Shown: positions 52,600-62,999 of the stretch, in pieces
Position numbering within the stretch: the first letter of the stretch is position 1
How the letters are laid out: the number at the start of each line of letters is the position of its first letter
Assembly: GCA_917880885.1 (NCBI GenBank)
Contig: OU862920.1
Span: 38,909,019 to 38,973,018 of the forward strand
From: Limnephilus marmoratus
Lineage: Eukaryota > Arthropoda > Insecta > Trichoptera > Limnephilidae
DNA length: 64,000 nucleotides
Direction: 5' to 3'
Notes under the pieces: model-generated
What the model saw: the letters and a program-made list of their open reading frames with translations, nothing else
What the model was told of the DNA's origin: nothing
Database searches by the model: none
Position numbers and translations under genes: made by a program

Positions 52600-54036
52600 T
52601 CAGATATCTGTTTTTATTTATTTATTTTTATTTATTTATTTATTAAGACATACACAGTACATATAATACAGATTATAAGGTATGTTAAATTAAATATTAC
52701 ATGGTTATGTACCTATTACGTAAGTCCATAGAATATCATTTGGTAATTACGCCTGAGATATGAACCGGTCTTAGAACTTAATTATTGAATAAATGAGTAA
52801 TAATAATAAGGAAGAAAAAAAAGGGGGGGGGGGAGATAAGGAGAAATTTTAAAATCAAGAATTATATGCTCACTAATTGTAATTGACTGATTAAAGTTTA
52901 ATGAAAAGTTAAGTGTAAATAATTTTAAAACAATTATATCACGCCAAGAAATTTAATAAATTAGTTTTGTATGTTTGCAAGGAATCATGAAAATGTCTAA
53001 GTGTAGTAATTTTTCATAGTGGGTATAAGTTATGATTGCGCGAGTAATTGGTGAGTTACTCGCTGCAATAGTGTTATTGGATTCTATATGAAAAAGAGAA
53101 GTGTGCCTGGTACGCCTCATTGGGACATTTAAACCAATAGTGGATAGCAATTCAGGACTATCTATTTTATTATTTAGCAGGTTATACAGAAACAGCAGAT
53201 CTGATAATGTGCGTCTTTTTTGTAAACTTAACATGTTATTTGTAGTTTTGTTGTATTTCTTGAATAAATATTTAGAGAATTTATTCTGTATACTTTCTAC
53301 TATATCTATGTACACCTTATATTGAGGATTCCATACCGGGGATGCATACTCCAGTGGACTTCTGACCAATGAACAAAACAACATTTCAAGAGTCTTAGCA
53401 CTTTTGAAAACTTTACATATTCTTAATAAGAAACCTAGCATCTTGTAGGATTTTGATATTATGTGTTCGATATGCTTATCAAAAATTAATTTTTTGTCTA
53501 AATAAACACCTAGATCTTTACATGTAGACGTAGATTGTAAAGGTTTATTATTCAAGTTGTAAGAATAAATGATTTTATTTTTATTTCTAGTAAATGTAAT
53601 TGATTGACACTTAGAAATGTTTAAGGACAGTAAATTTGATTCACAATACGCGCACAAATGATCAAGATCGCTTTGTAATTCTGTACAATCAGATAAAGAC
53701 TGTATTGGTTTAAAAATTTTCATATCATCCGCATATAACACAAAGTAACTATTTTGAAAGCATACATAGATGTCATTTATGTAAATATTAAATAAGAGTG
53801 GTCCGAGATGCGACCCCTGGGGCACACCCGAGACGATTTCCATTAAACAGGATGCGAAACCGTTGACAACCGTGATTTGGTGCCGATTACTGACGTATGA
53901 TGCGATCCATCTATAGAGATCACCGTGAATTCCTAGACTAAATAACTTCTGTAAAAGAATATAGTGATTAACACGGTCGAATGCTTTGGAATAATCAGTA
54001 TAGATGGCATCTACCTGGCATCGCATATCCATATCC
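52600..54036 (-). mobile_element. 5'-truncated non-LTR retrotransposon
   Basis: The 3' end is an (AAAT)n tail, seen here as TTTATTTATTT at 52611-52645. The body carries one open frame (52953-54038) and a ~310-bp 3' UTR with A/G-homopolymers (52808-52832). The 5' boundary falls inside the RT domain at a run of ATATCC/CATATC repeats (54024-54060), typical of abortive target-primed reverse transcription. No endonuclease or ORF1 is retained. Confidence 0.85.
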
Positions 54037-54038
54037 AT
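52953..54038 (-). CDS. Reverse transcriptase, non-LTR retrotransposon (partial ORF2)
   Basis: 361 codons, uninterrupted. Makes cDNA at the nicked target in target-primed reverse transcription. Motifs in order: AIYTDYSKAFDRVNH (motif A with catalytic Asp, residues 11-25), FASCLMEIVSGVPQGSHLGP (motif B, 61-80), LLFNIYINDI (81-90), YADD (catalytic, 102-105), LGVYLDKKL (176-184), SLVRSPLEYASPVWNP (223-238), then a C-terminal tail to residue 361. A full ORF2 would also have the endonuclease and RT motifs 0-1 upstream, lost here. The first ATG codons are in the repeated GATATG junction, so the start is fortuitous. All palm residues are present, hence a young insertion. Jockey-order LINE by motif layout; exact clade not assigned. 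Confidence 0.9.
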   Translation of the reverse strand: MDMDMRCQVDAIYTDYSKAFDRVNHYILLQKLFSLGIHGDLYRWIASYVSNRHQITVVNGFASCLMEIVSGVPQGSHLGPLLFNIYINDIYVCFQNSYFVLYADDMKIFKPIQSLSDCTELQSDLDHLCAYCESNLLSLNISKCQSITFTRNKNKIIYSYNLNNKPLQSTSTCKDLGVYLDKKLIFDKHIEHIISKSYKMLGFLLRICKVFKSAKTLEMLFCSLVRSPLEYASPVWNPQYKVYIDIVESIQNKFSKYLFKKYNKTTNNMLSLQKRRTLSDLLFLYNLLNNKIDSPELLSTIGLNVPMRRTRHTSLFHIESNNTIAASNSPITRAIITYTHYEKLLHLDIFMIPCKHTKLIY

Positions 54039-54060
54039 GATGTCATATCATATCCATATC

Positions 54061-54705
54061 ATCATTTATAGATGATGAGATATTCCTACGTTGATTCAGC
54101 ATTTCTGAATGCAATATGACCTGAAGGTAGGCGCACCATTATTTGGTAGGTAACAACCGCCGAAGTTCTAAAACAAATATGTACGAATGCTTAGTTCGTT
54201 CTTTTGTAATGTTGAGAAAAACCCGTAAACCCCTCTTGCATGTGCCATTTTCGCCCATGTTTTTTTTTCGTGTTAACATTGTCTCATGTCATATTTTCGA
54301 ATGTAATATTAATTATTAATTTTTCACTGTGCCACGGTGGGGTAGTGTGCTTGCACGGGTTTGGTTTATGTTATAATGATAGAGAACTTGCATTACATTG
54401 TGGACAAAGGGGTCGTTGGTAATAAGAATAACACTATAATGTATAATGTCTACACGGACTCCGGAAACTCGCAGTAATGGTGAACCTACATCACATTTTG
54501 GAGTCAATTTTGCGGTATACTACTTTTTGATTTGAGGTTTCGTTTGCTAGCAAATCGAGTCTGAGTTTGCAATTATTTGATTAAAAAATCGGTCGCGAGG
54601 GGTCTGCATCAGTTGTTTAATATCTTTTAAAATACGTCGTACTGTAGACCCAGCTTCAAAAGCTTTATTTAACCCTTTCTTTGCCGAAAAAGATTGAAAT
54701 AATAT
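54061..54705. other. Unannotated DNA
   Basis: No supported feature. Confidence 0.35.
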
Positions 54706-54919
54706 AGCGTGCAGTTCACACGCGGTAGAAGTCAAAACCTCAGAAAACTAAAATAGAGTGGGGAGGCTACGATGCACTACACAAAGAGGGGACCGATTAT
54801 TCTGTCTCATTTTCTCTTAAATTCTGTAGATGTATGTTTGTCTATTTTTAGTGTCGCTTTTTCGATTCATCGAATTTCAAATCACAACGGTGCTAAAGAA
54901 GTTTTAACTTAAAAAAATC
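54706..54919 (+). mobile_element. Family B element, tandem unit 1 of 3
   Basis: AGCGTGCAGTTCACACGCGG start; GGGGAGGCTACGATGCACT, ACAAAGAGGGGACCGATTAT, TTTTTAGTGTCGCTTTTTCG; end GCTAAAGAAGTTTTAACTTA. Directly followed by unit 2. Confidence 0.8.
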
Positions 54920-55173
54920 GGAGTACAATTCACACGCGGTAGAAGTGAAACCTTCAAAAAATTAATGTTAGCAAGAGTGGGGAGGCTACGAAGCACCTCA
55001 CAAAGAGGAGAACGATTATTTACAAAGCACCGCAGAAAGAGGGGACCGATTATTCTGTCTCATTTTCTCTTAAATTCTATAAATGTATATGTTTTTCTAT
55101 TTTTAGTGTCGCTTTTTCGTTTCATCGAATTTCAAATCACAACGGTGCTAAAGAAGTTTTCACTTAAAAAAAT
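54920..55173 (+). mobile_element. Family B element, tandem unit 2 of 3
   Basis: GAGTACAATTCACACGCGG start, AAGTGAAACCTTC, a repeated AAAGAGGNGANCGATTAT block (55000 and 55035), end GCTAAAGAAGTTTTCACTTA. Head-to-tail junctions on both sides read ACTTAAAAAAATC then AG(A)GT. Confidence 0.8.
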
Positions 55174-55398
55174 CAGAGTGTGCGGTTCACACGCGATAGA
55201 AGTGAAACCTTCAGAAAACTAAAGTGGACAAGAGTGGGGCTACGAAGCACTGCACAAAGAGGAGACTGATTATTCTATCTCATTCTCGCAGGCTATATCC
55301 TACAATTGTACGTGTCTGTCTCTTTTTAGTGTCGCTTTTTCGTTTCATCGAGTTTCAAATCACAACGGTGCTAAAAAAGTTTGTCACTTCAAAAAATC
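55174..55398 (+). mobile_element. Family B element, tandem unit 3 of 3
   Basis: AGAGTGTGCGGTTCACACGC start and AGTTTGTCACTTCAAAAAAT end. Slightly closer to the single copies at 23977 and 37561 (CTCGCAGGCTATATCCTAC, GAGTTTCAAATCACAACGG) than to units 1 and 2, so the array is not simply a local amplification of one unit. Confidence 0.8.
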
Positions 55399-55788
55399 AA
55401 AACGCTCAGATGAAGAAATGGTGATTTGGGTTCTCTACGTGATGTAGATTCACCAGCTTCACTTGTGCACTACTAGTTTTTGGACACGTGTAATACGTAA
55501 TATATACCTACTCGTATAAATATGTATTATAATAATTGAATAGCTCTCGCGCGTCACTTTATACCTCCAGGCGGCTGACTTTGTGTAAACCAAGGCTTCT
55601 CAACGTTTTTTAAGCTAGGCGCTACTTTTTATCAAAATTTACAAGGGGAAGAAAATCGAACATAGTTGTTCTAGTCTCTTCTCTTTTTATTATATCTCTT
55701 TTTCGTTTTCATACAAGACGCGTGAGAAGAAAGAGGACTATCGCTGGGACCGGTTTAAGAATTTTTGATGTTGTTTAGTTTTAATTCT
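55399..55788. other. Unannotated DNA
   Basis: CAAGGCTTCTCAACGTTTTT at 55602 looks like one hAT terminus, but no partner end was found. Nothing else supported. Confidence 0.35.
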
Positions 55789-56072
55789 CAATTTGGGAGG
55801 CGGGTATTGGTACCGCCGCCCCGGCAACCATTTATTAGATAACTAATACCTCTACCATAGTTTACCCCAAGTGGTTATCTATGTTTGGTTTCTCTCGGAA
55901 CATCGCCTCGCACCGGTCATTCCTGGATACACTGTCCCCTCATACCCTTTTCCTACCCAGAACTTCGTCTTCTTACTTTCCTAAAAAGACCTTCCACACA
56001 GCATCCCCAAGATGACATAGGCTCTGAGGAGAATTATTTTCCTCAGGGCCTGCTGTGTGCAGAAAATGTAAA
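55789..56072 (+). mobile_element. SINE-like element copy S8
   Basis: Plus copy: head CAATTTGGGAGGCGGGTATT, a shortened middle (CTCTCGGAACATCGCCTCGC), LINE-shared tail with ACCTTCCACACAGCATCCCC and the stem TCTGAGG...CCTCAGGG, then A-rich tail. It abuts a family B variant at 56080. Confidence 0.75.
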
Positions 56073-56079
56073 AAAAATC

Positions 56080-56310
56080 GAGTGCAGTTAACACGCGGTA
56101 GAAGGAACTTCACCAAAACAGTCTCAACCAATGAAGAACCAAGGAGCCTTGAAAAGTGGGGTAATCATAATCAAAGTGCCATTTCAGTTTTATATCTCAA
56201 CCAATAGGAGCCTTGATAGGAGTGTAATGCTTCGCAGGTGCTGTATGCGTCGTTTCTGTTTCATCCGAATTCGTAATCATAATGGGGCTGTAGAAGTTTC
56301 ACTTAAAAAA
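56080..56310 (+). mobile_element. Family B element, variant form
   Basis: GAGTGCAGTTAACACGCGG start; end GGGGCTGTAGAAGTTTCACT. The interior (CTCAACCAATNAGNANCC twice, TTTCTGTTTCATCCGAATTC) matches the reverse of 23121-23388. Confidence 0.65.
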
Positions 56311-56789
56311 ACAATGGTATTTTATTGGGATCGACCGGTTGAGAATCCTTGCACTGTAAGCTAAAGTAATTGAAAACCACCTTTTGTTTACTGAAGTTTG
56401 CAATAATTTGTAGCCACGGGCACACTAAGTTCCTACTAATAGATTATTTTTATAACTTTACAGAATAACTGCGCTTTTGAATGTTGATTAATGGTGGATG
56501 ATTGGGGAAGGGCAGGGGGTGGGCTTAGGGGAGATTCCGAAGTCAGAGGGGCGCCACCGAGAGAATACAGAAAGTTTTAATACTCTCGAGTTTGTTTATT
56601 TCGACAACTGTGGTGCCATTTAATAAACTCGTAACAAGCGAATGTTTCTAACTAACTAACAATCTCGCCATTTTTCCGTAGCTAGATAAAAAGATGGACG
56701 GCCATAAAACCACCTCAGTTCTGCGTTATCAATCTCAAAGTTTTATGTTACAAAACAGTTAATATATAAGCAATGCATAATATAATAGA
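56311..56789. other. Unannotated DNA
   Basis: No supported feature. Confidence 0.35.
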
Positions 56790-56987
56790 TACCCAATGTA
56801 GTCTCCTTCAACGGAAGCAATCTTCCGAACTGGCCTTCCATTGATATGCTTGATGTAACTATAAGTGGCCAGCTCGGGTACGGGGGCTCCATCAAAGCCA
56901 GAGTCATGTAGACCGCTCAGAAGCTGGGCGAACTGTACTAGGCCCGCAGATACTTTAATAGTACACAATTTCTAACACATCTGCTAT

Positions 56988-57892
56988 GGAGTCGTCCACT
57001 AATCACGTGATGTTTTTTTAGCAACTTTTTAACCCCCCCCCCCTCCCTGATGATATGTGGTGAGGTTGTAGACTACCCCCCCCCTTACATACCCAAAATC
57101 ACGTGTATTTTTTTAGTACAAAGTATATTGAAAATTTCAGGATATTATCTTTATATACAGGTATAATCTGATCAAATTTTGGAAAATTAAGCATCGTGAT
57201 TAAAATGTACAGACATTAAGGTTACAGGTTGTATTTGACTGGCATAAAAATAATAAAGCAAGTTACAATTTTACTTTCGGTACAATTGATCACGAAGTAC
57301 CGTACTTAAAACTAAAAAAAAATAGAATAACCGAAACAACTCTACTTGGAAGTTACTTAACTGGAAGAGAACAAATTGTTAAAAGAAATAGCAAACTCTA
57401 TCAATTAAATTCAGGGCCCCCAGGGAAGCGTATTAGGACTTATACTATTTCTGATTTATATAAATGACCTTATGAATCTTCCTATCAATGGAAATATAAT
57501 GAGCTTTGAAGATGATTCAAAGAACAAAGGAAGGTGTAAAAAAAAACATACATTTTTATACGAATATATTTAATGGACACTGTCCTCGAACCACGGATTT
57601 TCTTGTCTTGCCATCATGCTCTTGAGGCTTCGGAATACATAGGGTACTGGACGACTGCAAAATCGGTAGGGTATGAGGTATCACGAAGCGTTTTGGAAGA
57701 ATACATCAAAGAGAACTCAGCATAACTCCACAGCAACCGTGGTCATCACACTTGGGTTTAGAAATCGTGCGTTAAAATAAATACACGTGATATCTCATTA
57801 TATCCCCCCCCCCCCTCCTTCCTCCTTGTGATATTTTGGGATTTTTTTTCGAACCCCCCCTTCCTTTCAAGCCTTCCTTTAATGGACGACCC
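56988..57892. mobile_element. GGGGTCGTCC MITE carrying an inserted RT relic
   Basis: Termini GGAGTCGTCCACTAATCACG and (reverse complement) GGGGTCGTCCATTAAAGGAA; TAT on both sides (56985-56987 and 57893-57895). C-runs and CACGTGTATTTTTTTAG blocks match the reverse of 23573-23854. The centre (~57160-57770) is extra compared with that copy and contains an RT fragment. Confidence 0.7.
57240..57545 (+). pseudogene. RT fragment nested in a MITE
   Basis: Plus strand: TIDHEV, TTLLGSYLTGREQIVKRNSK, LNSGPP, then after a one-base shift PQGSVLGLILFLIYINDL and a degenerate SFEDDSK where YADD is expected. This is motifs A(part)-B-C of a non-LTR RT, a different family from its host LINE. Catalytic motif altered (EDD). 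Ends abruptly. Confidence 0.75.
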
Positions 57893-58480
57893 CTATCGTA
57901 AGTGCGCCCACTGTTGAATTTGGCAGCCACCTCTGGTCTGGAGCTCCAAAATATCTGAAAAAACAATTGACACTGTGCAGAAACAGGCGGTCCGTTTGAT
58001 AAATTCTCCCGTATAAGGGGCTGTTCTAGTCTAGAAGCCCGAATTTCGGTGGTTTTTTGACGGTCAATAAAAAAAAAATTATATTTTGATTGTAATTTTT
58101 TTATCACTCATTTATTTATGTTTTAAGATTTCACAATAAAAAATTCAAAAAAATTCGGTTGTGAATACTATCCTTGTTCTACCGATATTTCTAGCGTTAT
58201 TGATCCCTTCGGCACCGGTGCACAGTCGGGAAATGCCAAGCGCGCGCCCAACATTTGTACACTGTTAACACTTGTCACTTGAGAACGTTTTTAAGACTCG
58301 TGTTCCCGATCTCTATGTTTCCTCCCTTCTACGACGTGGGTCTCCATTCACTAATTTCTTTCCTCAAAAATACCCCCCCACCCCAGCATACCAAAGATGA
58401 CAGGTCTGGCGTCTAGGTATGGCGTCTATGGTCTAGGTCTAGGTCCTGGCGGAAATTACTTTCAGTGCGGCGGTTAATGT

Positions 58481-59284
58481 AAAAAAAGTATCAAAAACCT
58501 GTGTTGGCGGCCTCGCGTGAAATTTATGGGTTATATAATCTAATCGATATTAGGAATCGATGGTGTACCGTTCAGAAGTTTATATGCCTTCCTTTTTATA
58601 TGGCTATTCATTAGTGCCTACATATTTTCGGTTCCATGACAACTTAACAAAGAGGCATTTCAATACCCCTTAGAAAAGTCATTAAAAGTTATGATAAAAG
58701 TAAAATAGCCCATAATACCTATGGTATAAATCAAGGTTACACGATAATATCTTGTCATTAAGATTATTGAAAATTTCCCTGAATGCCACATTATACATAT
58801 TTGTACGAATATTACGTATAATGATGATGAGCAAAATGTGTACAATATATTAGCGTTTTAACTTTTCCTCGCTGAGTACCAGAAAGCGCATTGGTAAATA
58901 TTTGTCAATCTTTATAAACTATTGTTCTTCCTACAATGTTCATTATCAACGGGGAATAGTGAGGGAAATATCCAACCAGAGACAAAAGATCCAACCAGTC
59001 GCAATAATTCTAGAACCAACAACATATTTCCTGGAACCTTCGGTTGATGGCTATTAAGTCTAGTGTCTAATTGGTAATCATTTTTAAATACATGTATTTG
59101 AATTTTGATTTAGCTTTCTTAAATGAATGCCAAGTTGGAAGAGGAAATTAACCCATCCGATCGATCTGAAACTCTGCAGATAGACTCGTTGTAGATGGTA
59201 ATGCATAATTTATCAAGTTTTAGTGGCACTCACGCGCCCACACGCGTTTCTCTGACATTGAATTAAATGATGGCGCAACTATAA
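58481..59284. repeat. Unannotated DNA with a family D copy
   Basis: 58630-58705 (GTTCCATGACAACTTAACAA, AGAAAAGTCATTAAAAGTTA) is a family D fragment as at 9577 and 36455. Otherwise nothing. Confidence 0.4.
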
Positions 59285-59968
59285 GGCTGCGTATGTAACA
59301 AAACGCGAAACGAACCACGAATTAGCAACCAAACGCCGCGATCTACCACTTTCAGTTACTTCGTTCCTTTCCCATAATTCGTGGTTCGTTTCGCGTTTTG
59401 TAACATTATGCAGGCGCCAAACAGAAGTTCAAAGAAGTGATCACTTCTTTGAAGACTTTGCTCACACATTTGGTCACATATTGTTGTATCTGCCAGATAT
59501 GTGTTCAAAGATTTGATCACTTCTTTGAGCTCACAGTTTTCAAATAGACTTCACATAACATGGACGACGATTTGGTCGACACAGTTTGTTGTTTCGATTT
59601 TTATGCCCTTTACATTTCGGATCCCATATATCTGTCTCTCCTTGCATCAACTCTATAAACTCGAAAAGGCTCTCATTATTCCACTCCATCGTTAGTTCGT
59701 TTGGTTGTTTACGCACAAACGACATCTCTCCACGGCGACGCTCGCGCAAGCGCAACTGAGCTTCGCCTCGCGCAGTGTGGCAGGCACGCAAACATTTGAA
59801 CTTTGATCCCTTTGATGTGCGCTAAAAAACCGATACGGAACGGCAAAGCGCACTTAGTGATCATAATCACTTATGTGACAACAGTATCAAATGCCCGTGC
59901 CACACATGTGAACACTTATTTGATCACTTCTTTGAATTCCGGTCTGGCGCCGGCTTTGTACGCAGTCT
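59285..59968. mobile_element. Palindrome-rich TIR element with nested MITE
   Basis: Outer ends GGCTGCGTA and (reverse complement) GACTGCGTA, then GGCGCCA...TTCAAAGAAGTGATCA on both sides. GATCACTTCTTTGA recurs near 59433, 59515 and 59930, and 59427-59452 is a perfect 26-bp palindrome. At 59294-59405 a second fold-back (31-bp perfect arms, TGTAACAAAACGCGAAACG) is inserted near the left end. No transposase. Superfamily unassigned. Confidence 0.6.
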
Positions 59969-61023
59969 AATAGATCGTCCCGTTCGATGCGTAGGACCAT
60001 GGTGGAAAGGCGAAACTGTTTCACTACATAATAAACAGATATGTATTATGATAAAAAAAACTTCGTTTTTTACGTAGTAAGAGTGATAAAAATAAAAATT
60101 GAAAATTTTGGGTTGTGTTTGTCAAAAATGTCACGAATTTGGATACGAAATGTCCAAATGTGGACGCCAGAAGGCGTTTTTTAAAAAATTATTTTGATTT
60201 TGCCAAAGAGTTACAACAGCTCCTTGGAACTATGGCATCCATCGATCAACTTATATCAATGATGGCATCCCCTTTGTGAAATATTGTGGGGCTGGAGGAA
60301 GTACGGGTTTATCAGATTGGAAGAATATGAAAAGAAATATTTGAGAAGTGCCTGGTTATTAAGATCTATTTAATAAACATATCACAAACAACACAGATTA
60401 CATTAAAATCAAGAGTCGTGGAACTTACTGCTGCCCTACGCTAAAATATGAATAAGTTAAAAACCGATTTCTATCTCAAACATGTATTCTAAAAATGATT
60501 CGCGTATTATTATTATAGATACTCGTTAATGCAAAGGTACATATGTATCTATAAATGATGTTCTAATGAGTAGTACGAGCTAATGAGGTAAATCATAATT
60601 AAGATGACTTGACGTCTTTATGATGTGCAGTAAGCATTGTGAGCAAGAATACTTTGACCGCGATGCATCTAATAACGCGATCCGGCTTATCTGCATTTTG
60701 CATTATTTGTTCATGTCTGTTGTGTCATAGCAATGAACTTTAGTGTAATTATTAATTTTATTCTACCACATAAAATAATGACATCATATCGTAAGATAGA
60801 GTGTACTGAAGGAATATTTTCGTTGATAATCTATACAGATTCAGAGTTCTGCGATTGCTAAAATATTTGTGTCTCTAATTGTGCCTCTGGTATCTCTTTG
60901 TCTTTTGGTTTATGTAATAGTTTGTTTTATAACTATTTGTCTGTTAACTGATTTTCACGACTGGATTGTTCTCACATGAGTTAGAACATTTGTAAAAACC
61001 ATACAACAATATATTAATACTAG
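59969..61023. other. Unannotated AT-rich DNA
   Basis: No supported feature. Confidence 0.4.
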
Positions 61024-61060
61024 CTGACCCGGAAAACGTTGTTCTGCCATGTTAATTATT
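61024..61060 (-). mobile_element. Helitron 3'-end fragment
   Basis: ACTAGCTGACCCGG on the plus strand is the complement of the CCGGGTCAGCTAG end of the Helitron at 25762-26073, here preceded by hairpin-like GAACAACGTTTTC. The element would extend rightwards, but its 5' end is not identified. Confidence 0.55.
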
Positions 61061-62010
61061 TCTAGTGAATATTTAGGTTGTTAAATAAAAAATAACGAAT
61101 GTACTGTAAGTGCGTGGGGATGGGATCTATGACAGAAAGAGGAATGGACTGCTGTTGACGATGACCGCCGATAAAACAAAAAAAAACACCAACCATTAAT
61201 TTTCTCAATTCAATGTATTTCATTAAAGTAACGGACATATTCAGTGTTTGATCTCATAAAAGTTAAAAAGATCGAGAAAAAAGTTATATATTTTTATCCT
61301 GAAGTAGGAAAATGAAAACAACATACGAGTAAATAATTTCGTTCTGTTTGAAATACGAACGACGGTTTAATTTGTTCATACAAAAATACTAAAATTGCGA
61401 TTAAAAAATGGGAGAGTGGGGGTAGAAGGGTGAAAATTTCGGGTTATATGTATTTTTTGATGCCAAAAAAAAATACAACAAAAAAAAAAATTGTCAAAAA
61501 AATAGACAAAAAAAATCTGGATTGAGACAACTTAATCAACTAGCGGTATGAAATATACTTACGACCTGTTCTCATACTTACCAAAGTAATTTGTTTTCAT
61601 TTAATTATAAATTTCGCCATACAAAGTGTATTTGCTAAGTTGGAAGAAGTAAATAAATATAAATTTCAAAGATGTACCTTTACTATGTTAGACAAACAAA
61701 TAATTTAAATGTATAACCCGTCACTGCCCTGCTCAGCTACTGAAATAAGTGCGCCACTGCGTGATTAAACGAATTCAACAAATTGACAAAGCGAATCTAT
61801 CAGTGAAATCACTCTTTTCTTTATCTTTTTACACTATGAATAGGTACCAAACATATGATTTGGATAAAACGTACTTAAAATAATAATATTTTTTTGCAAA
61901 ACGTCGTTTGCGATAAAGATTAACGAATGTTTCGCTAAATAGCCCGTCAAAACCCTACCCCCAAAGACGCGTAAATTTAATGATTTTCGTAAGTTGATGG
62001 TGTTCAATTT
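61061..62010. other. Unannotated AT-rich DNA
   Basis: A-runs around 61460-61510. No supported gene. Confidence 0.4.
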
Positions 62011-62197
62011 TTGAAGTAAAACTTCTTTACGCACGCTTGACTTGGGGAGTAAGCTGGTAAATGCGTGATGAGAGCGTTACGAAAAGTGTGATCGGGCGAG
62101 GAGAACGGTCGGGCGAGGCGAACGGAAGTTGGGAGGGAGATATAAGTTAGTGAAGTTTTACTTCAGTCGGGTGGTCTAAAGCACACACGTTTTTTTT
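62011..62197 (-). mobile_element. Family C element, copy C4
   Basis: Minus orientation: TTGAAGTAAAACTTCTTTAC, CGCTTGACTTGGGGAGTAAG, GTGTGATCGGGCGAGG, GAAGTTTTACTTCAGTCGGG, TGGTCTAAAGCACACACG. Same short form as C1. Confidence 0.75.
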
Positions 62198-62211
62198 ATA
62201 TTCCGATTTTA

Positions 62212-62327
62212 GATCCGCCGCCAAGGCTTAGACAAACCTCGCCGCGTGAACTCGGGCACTCCTGCTAAGTAACCAAACGTAGTATCTGGTGTGACCTATA
62301 TTAGGAGTTTTGGTCCCAAATTGATAA
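62212..62327 (-). mobile_element. SINE-like element fragment S9
   Basis: CGCCGCCAAGGCTTAGACAA, CTCGGGCACTCCTGCTAAGT, AACCAAACGTAG, GGTCCCAAATTG: the head third of the SINE, minus orientation, with internal deletions. Confidence 0.6.
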
Positions 62328-62360
62328 TCATTAATATATTTCAAAGCGTGAAACAAAAAC

Positions 62361-62654
62361 AGAGTGTGCAATTTACACGCGGTAGAAGTGAAACCTTCAG
62401 AAAACTTAAGTCGATAAGAGTGGGGAGGTTACGAAGCACCGCACGAAGAGGAGACCGGTAGGCTACGAACACCGCATAAAGAGGTGACCGGTAGGCTATG
62501 AAGTACCGCAAAAGAGGAGACCGATTATACTATCTCATTTTCTCGCAGGCTAAATGCTATATATGTATGTGTTTGTCTATTTTAGTATTGTTATTTTTCG
62601 TTTCATCGAGTTTCAAATCACAGCGGTGCTAAAGAAGTTTTCACTTCAAAAAAA
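62361..62654 (+). mobile_element. Family B element with triplicated internal block
   Basis: AGAGTGTGCAATTTACACGC start, AAGTGAAACCTTC, end GTGCTAAAGAAGTTTTCACT. The block GGCTACGAANCACCGCANNA-AGAGGAGACCG occurs three times at 62425-62525. A clean, well-preserved copy of the short form. Confidence 0.8.
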
Positions 62655-62741
62655 TCGTCTCCTGTAAAATTACTTTTTTGTCCATTATGATCTTTACGGT
62701 GCACTCGTCTAATGCAACAATGAGCGAAGGAAATGTCAAGT

Positions 62742-62999
62742 TCAAAGTGGTACACGCGCGCGGCGGGGATAAGGGATAAGTGCAGGGGCAGCTGTGGATG
62801 ATTCGCTCGTGCGCCCGTCCGGTAGCGGAGTTTCCCTCGGCGCACCACCTGTTGTAGGGTTCGCAGTTGCATTTCTCTCCTCGAGCAGATCGCAGCCTCC
62901 CTCAAAGCTCTCCACTCTCTCTACAACTCCTTTGAATTCGCCGACTTCACGACTTCGCAGTCTACTTCGCCCGAGTTGCACTTGTAGTCGGAACAAGTG
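62742..62999 (+). promoter_or_regulatory. GC/CpG-rich block, possible 5' exon or promoter
   Basis: An abruptly G+C-rich, CpG-rich stretch outside any repeat I recognise. It carries opposed open frames (68 codons plus, 95 and 84 codons minus). On the plus strand it ends ACAA|GTGAGT at 62997, a good match to a splice donor, followed by AT-rich sequence as expected for an intron. Speculative: a first exon or a regulatory island. It may equally be an unrecognised repeat. Confidence 0.3.

Larger units (their letters stand above)
56790..58480 (+). pseudogene. Jockey-type LINE (family A) interrupted by nested elements
   Basis: The left part 56790-56987 (CTTCCGAACTGGCCTTCCAT, AGCTCGGGTACGGGGGCTCC, GGCGAACTGTAC) matches 45205-45345. 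The right part 57896-58013 (GCGCCCACTGTTGAATTTGG, GTCTGGAGCTCCAAAATAT) and 58170-58480 (CTATCCTTGTTCTACCG, GGTGCACAGTCGGGAAATGC) matches the rest of family A. Between the parts sits a MITE (56988-57892), and 58014-58169 is a separate ~150-bp insertion. Heavily decayed RT C-terminus. Confidence 0.75.
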
